Notes: generated from the sequence alone by a model not told the origin. Counted from the stretch's first letter, positions 1 through 14,032 are shown. The stretch: 64,000 nt of DNA from Adiantum capillus-veneris (GCA_014529385.2 CM043955.1:149063640-149127639), one strand, 5' to 3'. A program made the numbers and translations.

Positions 1-268
1 TATAGGGGCATGTGATGCTCATCGGAAGTTGGTAGATAACTCAGGTGAATACCTTCAAAAGATTAATGGTGCAGTTCACAACCCATTGACATTGCATAGC
101 TAGAGGCTACAGAGAAGCCAAAGTTGAGCTCAACAACAAAATCGAGAGTTAGCTCAACAACAAAAGGAAGCGGAAGTGAAATCATAGTCCAAAGAACAAC
201 AAGACCCCACAGACTTACACCCTGCACCTAATCATTTCGAATCCTAAACCACGGAGGAGCATAAGGTT

Positions 269-2947
269 GTGTATACAAAGGCTCAAAGGAAACCTATCGA
301 TGGAAGCAATGGAGTCTATGATGGTCCAACGATAGTTAAGGAGATAGAGTTAGGAGACCCAGGAGAAGAGTCCAAACCTGTTTTCATTGCCCAAGATCTG
401 ACAGAGACTGAGGAGTGTGTACTTAAAGAACTTCTCAAGGAATTTAGGGATATATTTTCTTGGACATATCATGATATGAAAGGTGTTCCACCTTCCGTGG
501 TGCAACACACAATCCCCGTGAATAGCATGGCTAAACCAGTTCAACAACAACCTTACCCAATGAATCCTAAATATGCAAAGATTGTTCAAGAAGAGATTGA
601 AAATCTTGTGAAATGTGGATTCATATACCCTATTGAGCACTCAAAATGGGTTTCTTCGATAGTGCTTGTGCCAAAAAAGAATGGGAAACTTAGAGCTTGC
701 ATGGATCTCAAGAAGGTCAATGTCGCCCCACTAGGAGGGACCATTACCCCTTTCCATATTATTCAGAACCATTGTGCTTGAAAGAGTTGCAAGAAAGGAA
801 GCTTATAGCTTTTTAGATGGGTACTCTAGATACAATCAAATCACAATTGCACTAGAGGACCAAGCTAAAACGGCTTTTATAACCGAGTTTGGAGTGTTTT
901 CATTTCATGTTATGGATTTTGGCTTAACCAATGCCGCTGCTACCTTTCAAAGATTGATAAACACTGATTTTAGAGAATATTTGAGGGAGTTTTGCGAAGC
1001 TTTCTTAGATGACCTTTGTGTTTATTCCTCTTGGAAAGAACATCTATCATGTTTACAAAAAGTGTTTGAGAAGTGAAGATTGTATCACATCTCCTTAAAC
1101 CCTTTCAAATGCCAATTTTGGGTTAAACATGGAGTCATTTTAGGGCATATAGTGTCCAAAAATGGGATTTCCATAGATAATAGCAAAATTAAAACCATTG
1201 TTGAATCGCTACCACCTACAAACTATAAAGGAGTTCAAAGGTTTAAGGGCCATGTTGGTTATTAACAACGGTTTACTTTAAACTTTGCCAAGATAGTTCG
1301 TCCTTTGTACAAGCTTCTTATTGAGTTCCACTGAACCGCGGAGTGTGATCATGCTTATGAGTCATTGAAAAAGACCTTCACAAGCGCTCCCATTCTACGA
1401 GTGCCCGATTGGAATATAATTTTCTATGTGCATATTGATGCATCAAACTTTGCTATTGGGTGTGTTCTAGCTTAACCAAGAAAACATAAATTGGACTACC
1501 CCATTAGCTTCGCAAGTCATCAATTGAATGATGCCAAGAGAAACTACACCACTACAAAGTGGAAAGGTTTAGCTATGATTTATGCAGTGAAGAAATTTTG
1601 CTACTACCTTCTTGCCAACAAGTTTGTTTTCTTGTGGATCATCAAGCCTTGTTGTATCTAGTAAATAAACCTTGTTCCATGGGAATAATTACACGATGGT
1701 TGTTAATTATCCTTGAGTTTGATTTTACCATTGTGGTGAGACCTAGTAAAAGACATGTCATGACGGATCATTTGTCTCGCATACCCAATGGTGAAGCCCC
1801 TACTGGAGTGGATGATGAATTGCCCAATACTTTCTTATTTCTAGTCGAGACCATGCCTGAATGGAGTGAGAAGATTGTGAACTATCTAGTTAATGGTTTT
1901 CCATCCAAAGAGCTTCGTAAGGACATAGCTTAAAAATTGTTAAAAGAATGTGAACCTTATTCTCTCATTGCAGGAACTCTCTACACGCTAGGGAAGGATG
2001 ATATTCTTAGATGTTGTGTCCATGAGGATGAGTATTTATACATACTGCAAGAAGCCCACATGAGTATAGCCGGAGGAAATTTCTCAGGGGAACTAACAGC
2101 TAGAAAGGTGTTGCAATTAGGCTATTGGTGGCCTACCTTATTCAAGGATGCATCACTTTTTGCAAAAGGATGTGATGAATGCCAACATTACAAGATCACA
2201 CAATGAAAGAATAAGATGCCCTTAGATCGTGTTAATGTGACTCAATCATTTGAAAAATGGGGTTTAGACTTTGTAGGCCCAATTAGCTCAACTGTGCGTA
2301 ACACTCAGTCCCACGATATATCATTGTAGCTACCGACTATGTGACCAAATGGGCTGAAGCAAAAGCAACACGAAAAGCTGATGCAAAGACAACATCTAAG
2401 TTTCTCTTTGAGAACATTATCAAACGTTTTGGATGCCCCTTTGAACTAGTGAGTGACAATGGAACCCATTTTATAAATGAAGTGATAAAAGAACTCGCAT
2501 CAGACTTCATGATATCCCACCACAAGTCTACACCTTATTATCCACATGGAAAATGACCAAGCTGAGAGTACCAAGAAAACTCTCATCTCCATTTTGACAA
2601 AGACAGCTAAGGCTCATCGTCGTACATATTGGGATTTAAAGCTTACATCATCTCTATGGGCTTATCGTACTTCTTACAAAGTGACTATTAATTGTACACC
2701 ATTCAAAATGGTATATAGCCAAGAAGCAGTTATGCCATGGGAGTTTGTAATTCCTAGTCTGTGCATAGCTTCACAAGAAGGTTGGGATGGTAACCCTTTA
2801 GTTGAGCGCTTATACATCCTTGAGAGGGTAGATGAAGAAAGACAATTGGCTGTGCAAAATGCACTTGTGGAGAAAGATAGAAGGAATAAATGGTTTGACC
2901 GTCATCTAAACCTCGAAGGAAGGTGTCCACTCAGGTTAAGAAGGTAA
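269..2947 (+). pseudogene. Gypsy-E: degenerate Ty3/Gypsy pol (RT, RNase H, integrase)
   Basis: Remnant of a retrotransposon polyprotein read in several frames. Reverse transcriptase runs from about 440 to 1265: a KNGKLRACMDLKK block, then LDGYSRYNQI, then FLDD in place of the usual YxDD. RNase H remains follow to about 1800, ending near a DHLSRI motif. The integrase has an HHCC-like region (about 2060-2200, ending CDECQHY), then a core with SDNGTHF and a following AEST block after a frameshift near 2550. There are in-frame stops near 781, 1074, 1263 and 1933 and several frameshifts, so it cannot make a polyprotein. The DHLSRI-type end of RNase H and the lack of a second RNase H recall Athila-type elements; that is inference. 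Gag and protease would lie left of the window or are lost. Confidence 0.85.
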
Positions 2948-4230
2948 AAAACAAATCATGTTGGATTCCCAAACAACTATTAGAAGCCCAAGGCTACTAT
3001 GATGGAAATGATCGAATTTGGGTACCTAAATATAAATCCTGTCCTTCCCTATCCACTACAAAGCCATGTGAGTCAAATCTTGTGATTCCAAAGACAAATG
3101 ATGATCATGGGAAGGGAAAGATCACAGAATGCTACACACCTATTCTAGAGCTAGTTTGAGTTCCAAGGCAAAACCAATCTATTCAGCTTAGCTCAGGAAA
3201 GGGGGAGTTCCATGAAGCTTCTAGCTCCTCATGTAATGCATCCATAGAGGTAAGAGCTTCTACACAACCTCCACCTACCATAGGCAACCTCCATGAAGCT
3301 ACGAAAGGTTCGACACCTCCCATTGTTCAATTATTACCTAATGCACTACTTCAAGTTCATTCATGGGACAGTACCTTACCACCCTTGCAACTCGATGAGG
3401 AACCCAAGGTAATAGATAACTATTGGCTAAAATCCTAACCTATTACCAATTGGAATAACTGGTTCCAAAAGGTGATGACATCGTTTTAAAGTATGATCTA
3501 CCCAAGGAAGGGGGGAGTCTTCATTCACGTCAGCCTATTGAATTATTTTTCTCTTACCCTTCTTTCCCTGACCCTTGAGATTTCCGATTTTAGGGATTGT
3601 ATATATATAGATATATAGTAACTAACCACCCTAGTTTAAAACAAAAAAAACAAAAAGAAATTAGTAAAGAGCAAGAGCAATTAGCAAACGAGTGTGCACA
3701 ATACTAGTCAAAACATTGACCCAGACCTACACATGTCATATCAGGTACACTAAAACAGAAACCTATGTCATCAAACACCTAACCATCCTCTATTTGTGTT
3801 TACAGCTATGGCTGGTTCTTACAAATATTATTTTTTCCTATCCCAAGTAATGCATTTATGTTATTCTCATATTTCCTTTGAATGGGATTCAGTTGAAACA
3901 CTGTCTTGTGAGAGAAATGTTGAGGAGTTAGTGGCTGGTCCACCTCTTGACTACGACGGATCCCTATTCTATCGAGTAAGTTCTCCCAATTGCCCAAGTT
4001 TACCCTTTTGCCCAGGCTGAGTATGCACGCCTCGTGACATTCCTAATACTATTCTGCACGAAAGAGGATGAGGACGATAATGGTGATTGGACACACGAGA
4101 CACATGCCCTTACCGAAGAGGATTACACCTACCTTGATGATGAGGATGGCAGTTTAGCCTTAGAGCTACCGACCTCTCCAACATCCACTTACTTTGATCC
4201 TCATCACTTGAGTGATGGAGGGTAGGTAGG
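2948..4230 (+). other. 3' tail of Gypsy-E, no confident gene
   Basis: Continues from the integrase C-terminus in a worn frame to about 3160. Two purine runs resembling polypurine tracts occur near 3194-3206 and 3504-3518, but I cannot find an LTR start after either. Two short open frames (3796-4020, and 4034-4225 with an acidic C-terminus) have no recognisable domain and are probably chance. Confidence 0.45.
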
Positions 4231-5687
<1,457 letters not shown>

Positions 5688-5903
5688 GCATAGTATGATA
5701 AAATCACAGATAATATGCGAAAACAATAAGCGGCCATTGGTGACCATCCTCTTCAAAGTCTTGCTTGGATTCCATGGTAAGATTCTAGCAGTGATCGATC
5801 TCGATCTTTAGTTGTCAAGGTTGAGGGCTTTATAACAATGTTTCCAAGCGCATCATAATCAGTCAAAACAAATCCTCAAGGCAAATCAATTGAGAGTATC
5901 TTC

Positions 5904-6835
5904 ATGGAAATTTATAATAAAACAAACTTTCAAGCTCGCTTCAAGTGCTCAATAGCTCATGCAAGTGTTCTCTTTCTTTGTCCAAAATCCCCATGCCCTT
6001 GCCCAAAAAATAGTGCAACAGCAAGCTATGGGCAACCCTGCTTTGCAAGCCGAAGTTACTCAACAACTTTGTGCTTATGGGATTTCCCTTCCTCTCCAAG
6101 AGGAGAGAGATCTTAGTAGGCCTCTTGATGAGACCCCCAAAAGAAGACTCTCTCCCATAAGAGAGGAGGAATCCAAAGAACAAGAAAGAAGTGAATCCCT
6201 AAGTTCCTTTGAAGATGTGGCTCGATGAAGACGGCGGTCTAGACGATCCCCAACTCCTCCCAAAAGGAAACGATCAAATCACAGCCCTTCTCCTCATCAC
6301 TCCAAAAGGGAAGAGAGGAAACAAAGGAAGAAAAGGGTAATAAAGAGGTCACCCTCTTCTCCTTCTTCTTCACCTTCCTCCTCTTCTAAAGAAATCAATA
6401 GCTATTCTCCTAGAGAATACAAGAGGGGAGGACATTGAAAATCTTACCTTGCATGGCGAAGGTCCAAAATCTCAAGAAGTTCAAAGAGGGAGGAAAGAGT
6501 ATCTCTTTTCTCACCTATGATGGCACCTTTGGTGCTATCGACAAAGTATTGGCATTCATCCAACAATTTGATGCGTCCTTTGGAGACGAGGACTTCACGG
6601 AGTCCTCCAAGATACTCCATGTAGCTATGCACTTCCAAAAATCTGCTCGTCAATTTTGGGCTAGCCTTCCTGGCAATGGTGAAGCCCCAAAGACATGGAA
6701 AACTCTACGAGTTTCCATCATGAAGCAACTCCTTGCAAGCGATGCAAAGGACAAAGTGCTCACCAAAAGTGGAGTTTGAAGCTTCTCTCTAATGAGTCTA
6801 TCCACAAATATGTGGACAAGTTTTGAGATTTATAT
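5904..6835 (+). pseudogene. Gypsy-A gag, N-terminal part
   Basis: Gag of a chromodomain Gypsy. It reads first at 5959-6228 (LSPIREEE motif), then 6435-6779 (ISFLTYDGTFGA, QFWASLP). The same order and motifs recur on the minus strand at 26366-25400 (LSPIREEE, ISFLTNDGTFGA), so the two are the same family. The gag reading stops at the SIHKYVDKF block around 6800-6835 and changes abruptly into Copia gag sequence. The C-terminal gag, zinc knuckle and protease of this element are missing. Stops and frameshifts make it non-functional. No 5' LTR of this family could be recognised upstream. Confidence 0.8.
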
Positions 6836-8101
6836 CTAAAAGCTATTGTGAATCCAACAAAGTTTTTCTCATTAAAAAGCTTATGAAGCTCAACATGAAA
6901 GAAGGTAGCACAGTTTTTGGTCACTTAAATGAGTTCAACTCCTTGTTCAGTCAGTTGACATCTCAAGGCTTTAAGGAGTTATATTCTTGTTTTGGGACAT
7001 ATTTTGCACATCCATTAGCAATTTGGCTCCGAATGGCAAGTTAGTGTTCAATGACGTCACAAATGCGTTGCTCATTTGATGTAGATCTCTCAACGGTGCT
7101 AGTCATGGAGATGCATATATGGCTAATAGTTCAACAAATGCAAGAGGACGTGATAGGAACAAATACAAAAGCAAAAGTAGAGAGAAATTCTCGTAGTCCT
7201 AGCAGACACAGGAACTGAAGTAGAGACAACAGTGCCAAAAATGTCGAGTGTTACTATTGCCACAAGAAGGGCCATTATAAAAAGGATTGTCGTAGTTTCC
7301 TAAGAAATCAGAACAACATGGAAAAAGATAATTCTGGCAAAGGCAAAAGTACAGTAAAGATTGAGGAGCTCAATGTGGTTGAGTCTCCCATACCTACCAC
7401 TGCAGTAGAGGATGCTCCTCCTCCAGTGGTGATGAACATTATGCCAATAAAGATTCATGTAGAGGTGATAGAAGATCCCTCAAATGTTCTCATTTTCACT
7501 TCAATCTCACTCCAGATGCTTTGGTTGCATAGGATGAGGGTTATGCACAAAATTGGATTCTTGATTATTCTGGTGCAAGCTTTCATGTCATGCCGCATAG
7601 AGAGTGGTTTTCCTCTTATGCATCCATGCATGGCATAGTCAAGCTTGGTGATTCCTATGAGGTTGATATTATTGGCATTGGTGATGTGAAATTTTAAATG
7701 CATAATGGCACTACTTTTGTGTTGCAGAATGTCAGATATGTGCCTAGGCTTACAAAGAGCTTGCTTTCTATAGGGCAATTGGATGATCTTGGCTACACTA
7801 CAATTTTTGGTAATCATTCTTGGCTGACCACAAGAACAACCTTGTCATGATGAAAGGTCGTTAAAATGGATCCCTGTACTCTATGTTTATTTCGAGTGTC
7901 GACGAACACTCTATCTATGTTGTCGAGCTGTCGTCTATTGAGTTGTGGCATAGCCGCTAGGGCATATTAGCCAAAAGGGAATGAAAACACTTCAACGTTT
8001 TGGCTACTTACCTGTGTTGGATTACACAAAATTTCCATTGTGTGAGCATTGTCTATACGGCAAACATACTAGGTTGACATCTAAGCCATTGAACAAGAAA
8101 C
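6836..8101 (+). pseudogene. Copia-B, 5' half: gag, zinc knuckle, protease, pre-integrase
   Basis: Ty1/Copia coding remains. It begins inside a UBN2-type gag (LIKKLMKLNMKEG and HLNEFNSLFSQL, about 6865-6960). A perfect CX2CX4HX4C zinc knuckle (CYYCHKKGHYKKDC) lies at 7249-7290. The Copia protease motif follows (SGASFHV, about 7570-7590), then the pre-integrase block (about 7930-8080, ending CEHCLYGKHTRL). Several in-frame stops and frameshifts are present. It lacks its own LTR and the first part of gag. It is cut at 8101 by Gypsy-C and resumes at 12085. Confidence 0.82.
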
Positions 8102-8495
8102 TGTTACGGCATTAGCCGAACCTGCGGTCCTGCGGAGGTCTGAACACTGCGGATCAAGAGTCATGCGGTATGCGGCGGCCGTGGCGGCAGTTCTTCATAG
8201 GATATCATGGGACAGGAGTGTGTGCACTGTTCCCAATCTGTGTTGGAGCAGCAGTTGTATATGGAGGGGCATACCTGTCTTTTGATGTAACCCCAACCAA
8301 TCTCTATGATATTCATGGCATCTACTGTTGTAACTCTGTGTCTAGATCACACATGAATGAAGCAAGCGGTGTTATGTGCCTGTGTATTGTGTACTGTCTT
8401 CTATCGTCATTCTATGTGTTGATGTTCATATAATGTAGTCACGAGTAATCATTCCCGTAATGCCTATTGCTCCTGTGTGGGCAATAGCCATTACA
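8102..8495 (+). repeat. Gypsy-C 5' LTR
   Basis: 394 bp, TG...CA ends, matching 11686-12084. The sequence immediately inside (from 8497, TGGCGACC after two bases) is in the place of a primer-binding site, but I cannot assign the tRNA. Confidence 0.93.
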
Positions 8496-8889
8496 TCTGG
8501 CGACCACAATGCGTGATGGACGACGTGCGATGAATATGCATGCGTACTAGGTCGCAGGGTCCGCCTGACCCTATGGTTCCAATTGTAGGAAGAAGTCGGA
8601 GGAGAGGCGGTTCGGATGAATTTGTTTTTTCTTCACCGACCGCAGATTGAGGAATCTGTATCTCCATCACCAAGCCCGGTGCGTGGTAGGCGGTTGCGGC
8701 GAGCGAGGCATACTCTACGTAGTCAGTCATGTTGTCTTGTGGTATGTTCACCCTCACCCACACAGGTCACTCCACCACCGTCTCCGGTAAGCAGTCCGGG
8801 GGTGTCTCCTCCACTGTCTCCACCTCCTAGTGCTCGTCAGCTTTTTCCAAGAGGAGGTACAGTTGGGCAAGGGGTGATGGCTCATCCTC

Positions 8890-10105
8890 GGATTAAGTAT
8901 ATTTGGTTTTGAGGTCTTTCGAGCAAAGACCCTGATGCACATTTGTGCCAATTCAATAAAGCTTATGGATTGAATCATTCTGGGGTGGTGGTGATTCCTC
9001 TCCATCAACAATCAGTGTTTGAATCTACACTTTCGGGGAAAGCTGCGAAATGGTTATTTGAATATCCTGATGATCATTTTCAGACGTATGTTGACAGATC
9101 CACAGCGTTTCTACGAAGGTTTCGAACGGAAAAGACAGTCCCTCAACATTTGGAAAAGCTCCGAACGCTGCGGCAGAAGTCATTGCCAGTGGAGGATTAC
9201 GCTGCAAAATTTCGGATGCTTTTGCAGAGGGTATTTCAGGCACAAAGGCCAGCAGCCGAAGTACTGAATGATTATTTTTTGTGGGGGCTAACAAGGATCT
9301 CAGAACGGCTATGGCAACAGTGGATAAGGTAACTACTCCACCGGATAATGTAATTGCTAGGGCTGTAGTAGCAGGAGAGGCTCTAGAGGATACAGAATCT
9401 CCAAAGAAATCAAAGAAAAAAGACAGGAATAAATCTCATCGGAAGTCGCAAGATAGTGGCAGTGATAGTTCGGAGTCGGAATCCGCAGTATCAGATTCCT
9501 CAGACTCATGCAACAGCGATTCGGGGAAAGAATCAAAAGAGACACCTCGGAAAAAATCCCAGCATCACGAGAAAGGTGTTTCATCCAGATCATCGGAATC
9601 GGCTGCGGTGGCTAAAAGTTTGAAGGAACTATGGTGTACCCAATGTCGGAATCCGGGCCATGCTGCTCAGGAGTGCGCAATGAATCAGAAGTGGTGTGCG
9701 ATTTTCACGACCAATACTCATAATACAGTGGAATGTTATTTCAATGGCCGGGGTCGTCGGAGTCGCGGAGGCTCTTCTACCTGGCAACAACCACAGATAG
9801 GGCAGGGACAAGAGCCTGCTGTGGCGATGGCTCATGCTCATACATCAGAGACGCCTTTGCAAGGTCAAGCAGGAGGACGGGGTCAAGGGGGAGGACGAGG
9901 TCGCGGAAGAGGTGGCGGAGATCCTAATCGCCCCAAGACATGCCTTTTTAGTTTGGGGGATGGACACTGGCGATCCGAGTGTACTGAAGCTATGGAATAC
10001 GATCGGAAGAAGCAGGAACGTGCTACAGGGAAACATCCTAGTGTGGCTATGGTTCAGATTGAAGGATTGGAGGAGTCTGATCCAGTGGTTTCATTTATCA
10101 CATGA
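8890..10105 (+). pseudogene. Gypsy-C gag with three zinc-knuckle positions
   Basis: Structural protein of Gypsy-C. The capsid-like part reads from about 8915 (KDPDAHLCQF, then AAKWLFEYPDD, KLRTLRQKSLPVEDY) to about 9280. There a single-base frame change moves it into the frame open from 9281 to 10105. The second part has a Ser/Asp/Glu-rich stretch, a canonical knuckle CTQCRNPGHAAQEC (9635-9676), two further 14-residue repeats at 9695-9736 and 9941-9982 in which the second Cys is Phe and Ser, and a Gly/Arg-rich linker. A Pro/Ser-rich open stretch at 8616-8890 probably belongs to the N-terminus in another frame. Start codon not determined. Confidence 0.8.
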
Positions 10106-11640
10106 TCGGGTAAAAATGTGGTTGCAACACCCAATGTAAAGATTCCGTATTGGACGACTCAGGAAGAAGTGCAGAAAAAGACTATGTCCTAGTTACCACA
10201 ATCTGCACCACCAGTAAAATCGACTGTGGGCCTGGAAAAAAAGAAGGGAAAGCTGGAAATAAGGAGGATATTAGAGACGAAGAGGATTGGAATTCAGTTT
10301 GGAAAGAGGTCCTCACGTCGCCAATACAAGTACCTCTGGGTTCATTGCTGAAATTGGTCCCTAGTTTTCATAATGCATTGCTGCAACAAACGTCTACAGA
10401 GCTGAGGGAAATCACCATCGAGAAAGTTGAAAGCGAGGAGGATGATTGAGCCCCGTTTTGCCGGCAAATAGGATCATGGATACCCGCATTCCGGAGCTTT
10501 CAGTTAGATACCATGGAACATACATTGACAAGGTACTATTGGATGGAGGAGCGGGAGTAAACATTATTACTTAAGCAGCTTGTGAGCGTTTTGGCCTCAG
10601 TGATTGGGAGCCTGCACCCTTTGTAGTCCACATGGTAGATCAAAGAAGAGTGCAACCAGTGGGTTTACTTCGGGGCATTGTCTTGGATGTGGCGGGCTTA
10701 TCCTTTGCTGTTTCCTTAGTAGTCTTGAATATTGAAGATCATAATCAGGATTATCACATTATCTTGGGGAGACCCTGGTTACGACAAGCGAGGGTAAAGC
10801 ATAATTGGGAAGCAAATATCCTTACAGTAAAGAAGGGAAGAAGAAAAGTGCGGGTGATGTTGGGAACATGCAAACAACCAGTTCAGGCAGCATGGCCGGT
10901 GATAGAAAAAACAGTAAATATGGTGGAAGGATTAGAAGAGGAGCAATTTCTGAAAGCTAATCCAGATTTGGTCTCGTTATATCTTGCGGATATTTCTCTG
11001 GTTCCGAAAGGAAACTTCTGTGGGGGTTTCAGGAACTCCAGCAGGAATAGGGGAGCAACACCAGGTGCTTCCAAGTCCTGAATCATTGGAGGACGTTATT
11101 TAGCAAGAATGTGCGTTTGAGGCGCAGATGGAAAAAATTACAAGGGTTAAAGAAGATGAATTAGAGAAGGTCTTTCTTGGGGAGCAAGCGGAGTAGCAGC
11201 CCATATATATTAATAAGCAGCTTGAGGAAAATTTTAGAGATGATTTGATCAAGTTACTGACAGAATTTAAGGACGTTTTCACATGGGAATATGCGGATAT
11301 GCAGGGATTGGATCCTAAGTTTTATCAGCATACGATAAATCTAAAACCGGATGCGATGCCAGTGAAGCAGCACTCATACAGGATGAATCCAAATGTGGCA
11401 AAGAAAGTTAAGATGGAAATTGATCGTTTGTTGGAAGTGGGTTTTATTACCCCTATTGATCTATTTCTTTGCCAATGCAGTTTATTCCTCGGGCTCCTTG
11501 GTCGGAACATACTGAGATAGATCCACACCTTTTGGATGAGGTCTATCGGACACATACTACAGATTTTAGAGGCTTTGGCTATATTGATATTTCCTATTCA
11601 CCAGAACAGGTCGAAGAGCAGCAATCGGAACCTTCCAACC
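10106..11640 (+). pseudogene. Gypsy-C protease and truncated reverse transcriptase
   Basis: A retropepsin-like protease lies at about 10480-10860. Its active site reads LLDGGAGVNII (DGG in place of DSG/DTG, common in plant Gypsy elements), followed at once by an in-frame TAA near 10573. The block ends with IILGRPWL. After a spacer with two stops the RT N-terminus appears (FKDVFTWEYADM, QHTINL, GFITPID; 11245-11460), then sequence changes abruptly at about 11460 to an unrelated tail ending just before the 3' LTR. All RT catalytic motifs, RNase H and integrase are missing, so an internal deletion lies near 11460. Confidence 0.8.
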
Positions 11641-11685
11641 TGAGGGGCTGAGTGTGGGTTCGCGCAATCCACCGTGCATGCCAGG

Positions 11686-12084
11686 TGTTACGGAATTAGC
11701 CACACATGCGGTCCTGCGGAGGTCTGGACACTGCACATCAGGAGTCATGCGGTATGCGGCGGCCGTGGCGATAGTTCTTCACAGGATATCATGGGACAGG
11801 AGTGTGTGCACCGTTCCCGATCTGCGCTGGAGCAGCGATTGTATATGGAGGGGCATACCTGTCTTTTGATGTAACCCCAACCAATCTCTATAATATTCAT
11901 GGCATCTACTGTTGTAACTCTGTGTACGGATCACACATGAATGAAGCCACTGGTGTTCTGTGTGTGTGTGTACTGTGTACTGTCTTCTATCGTCATTCTA
12001 TGTGTTGATGTTCATATAATGTAGTCGCGGGTAATCATTCTCGTAATGCCTATTGATCCCAGTGTGTGGGCAATAGCCATTACA
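11686..12084 (+). repeat. Gypsy-C 3' LTR
   Basis: 399 bp, homologous over its whole length to 8102-8495. A purine-rich GAGGGG run lies about 40 bp upstream rather than directly at the border, so the polypurine tract is uncertain. Confidence 0.93.
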
Positions 12085-13984
12085 AAAACTAGGCAAACCC
12101 GTAGACTTAGTGCATAGTTGACCAACTACTTAAAATGGGATAGCTGAAAGGAGGAAACACACAATCCAAGAGCGAGTTATCTCTATGATGTCTATGGTGA
12201 ACCTTAGTCCAAAGTTTTTGGGGGGAAGCTATTCTGATAGCAGTGCACATCATCAACAAGTCACCTAGTTCTCCTTTGAATTTCAAATTCCAGAGGAATT
12301 ATGGACTAGAAAAATGCCAAGCTATGAGCATTTACGTATATTTGAATTTGAGGCATATGCACACGTGCTCAAAGAACTTCGTTGCAAGTTAGATCCTAGG
12401 CCACACAAATGAATTTTTATTGACTATGGTGCAAATGGAGAGATGGGTTATTGTCTCTGGCACCTAGAATCCCGCAAAGTTATTTGTAGCTCACACATGA
12501 TTTTCAATGAATCAAACTTGCACAAGAATCCCATTGAAGAAATTGAGTACAAACGCATTCGTTTTGAGGATGTAGCCTCCGAACCAGCTCAGTTCAATAG
12601 TGCTGCACCTAATCCACAAGTGCAAGATACTACTATTGCTCTGGAGAGAGTAGAGTTCAGCAAAACAATCAGGCATTGAGACTCTCTATAAGAGTATCAC
12701 GTGCACCCGAGCGGTTTGAGCCAAGTATACACCGCATTTTGGTTACTGACAATGGAGAGAGAACCTGCTACAAAGAAGCTATACAAATGGACAATAGCGT
12801 GAAGTGGGAGCAAGCTATGCAATTAGAATACAACTCAATTGTGGCTAGTGAGACATGGGATTTGGTTGAATTATCAAAAGGAAAAAATGATTTACCTTGC
12901 AAGTGGGTATACAAGAAGAAGTATATAGCGGAAGATCTTGAGCCTAGGTACAAGGTTTGTCTAGTTGCCAAGGGTTTCAAGCAGTAAAAAGGTGTGGATT
13001 TCGATGAGATTTTCTCTCCAATAGTCAAGATGACTACACTTTGCACTATGCTTGGCTTGGTTTCTATCTAGGACATGGAACTTGCAGAATTGGTTTGTAG
13101 GCTTAAAAAGACACTCTATGGCCTCAAGCAAGGTTCAAGGTAGTGGTATCAAAAAATTGACAAATTCATGCAATCTCAGGGTTACATAAGAAGTCAAGAG
13201 GATCACTTCTTATGCACAAAGAGGTTGAACGATGGTTCTTTAATCATCTTGATCTTGTAGATGATATGCTTATCGCAGGCAAATCAATTGATGAGATTAA
13301 TCAGTTGAAAAAAATTCTAAGCACTCAGTTTTCCATGAAAGATTTGGGAAATGCCAATCACTTTCTTGGTATACAAATCAAGAGAGGCAGGAAACATGGA
13401 ATTCTTGAATTATCTCAAGAAAAGTACATCCACAAATTCTTGCAACGTTTTAGTATAGAGGGGGGGAAGTCACTGAGTGCCCAATGCAAGAATACTCCAA
13501 CCTTAGCAAGGAAGATTCTCCCAAGAAAATTTTTGAGAAAGAGGAAATGGCGAAAGTGCCATATTCTTCAGCAGTTGGCAGTTTGATGTACCCTATGGTA
13601 GCCACAATACCTGACATTGCACATGGAGTAGGAGTGGTTAGTAGGTACATGGAAAACCCTGGAAAGAAGCATTGGGAAGCAGTGAAGAAAATCCTCAGAT
13701 ACTTGAAGGGTACAACTAGCAAGTGTTTATGCTTAAAAAACAGCGATGCATCTATTGTAGGCTACACAGATGCAAATTATACGGATTTTGTGGATCGTAG
13801 AAGATCCACATCTGGCTATGTGTTCATGTTTGCTGGAGCATCTATCTCATGGAGATCGTGTCTCCAAGACTGCATGTCTTCATCTACCACTGAGGTAGAA
13901 TATGTTGCTACATCTAATGCAAGCAAGGAATCCATATGGTTAGCTCGTCTAGTGGGAGATTTGGGCATTCATGAGGTTCCCTAA
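12085..13984 (+). pseudogene. Copia-B, 3' half: integrase remnant, RT, RNase H
   Basis: Continuation of Copia-B. LGKPVDLVHS is followed after only a few codons by NGIAERRKHTI (about 12135), the region around the integrase glutamate, so most of the integrase core is deleted near 12117. The RT (RVT_2 type) shows ETWDLVELSKGK and CKWVYKKK at 12850-12925, FDEIFSPIVK at 13000-13030, LYGLKQGSR near 13120, and LVDDMLIAG at 13250-13280 (Leu for Tyr in YVDD). RNase H follows to 13984 with YLKGT, YTDANYTDF, STSGYVF and EVEYVA. Stops occur at about 12662, 12985 and 13068, with frameshifts near 13205 and 13490. The RNase H stops short of its usual C-terminus and no Copia LTR follows. Confidence 0.85.
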
Positions 13985-13998
13985 TCAATATAGGGAGA

Positions 13999-14032
13999 GA
14001 AAGTGAGAGAATTGACTTACTCTCTCACTTTC
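13999..14032. repeat. 12-bp perfect inverted repeat at the Copia-B/Gypsy-A junction
   Basis: Arms GAAAGTGAGAGA (13999-14010) and TCTCTCACTTTC (14021-14032) are separated by 10 bases. It lies in the short segment between the truncated Copia RNase H and the resumption of Gypsy-A. Confidence 0.8.

Larger units (their letters stand above)
8102..12084 (+). mobile_element. Gypsy-C: LTR retrotransposon nested in Copia-B, internally deleted
   Basis: Two LTRs (8102-8495 and 11686-12084), each starting TGTTACGG and ending CCATTACA, enclose gag, protease and the first part of reverse transcriptase. The flanking five bases are gaaac on the left and aaaac on the right, a target duplication with one mismatch. 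The Copia-B integrase frame continues across the insertion when the element and one copy of the duplication are disregarded (KK before, LGKPVDLVHS after), which fixes the borders. Most of RT, RNase H and integrase are absent, so it is non-autonomous. By eye the LTRs differ at roughly 30 positions, so it is not very recent. Confidence 0.92.

Noticed and set aside
3180..3560. Polypurine tract and LTR start of Gypsy-E
   Set aside because: Two purine runs exist, but no TG-starting LTR or repeat partner could be found in the window.
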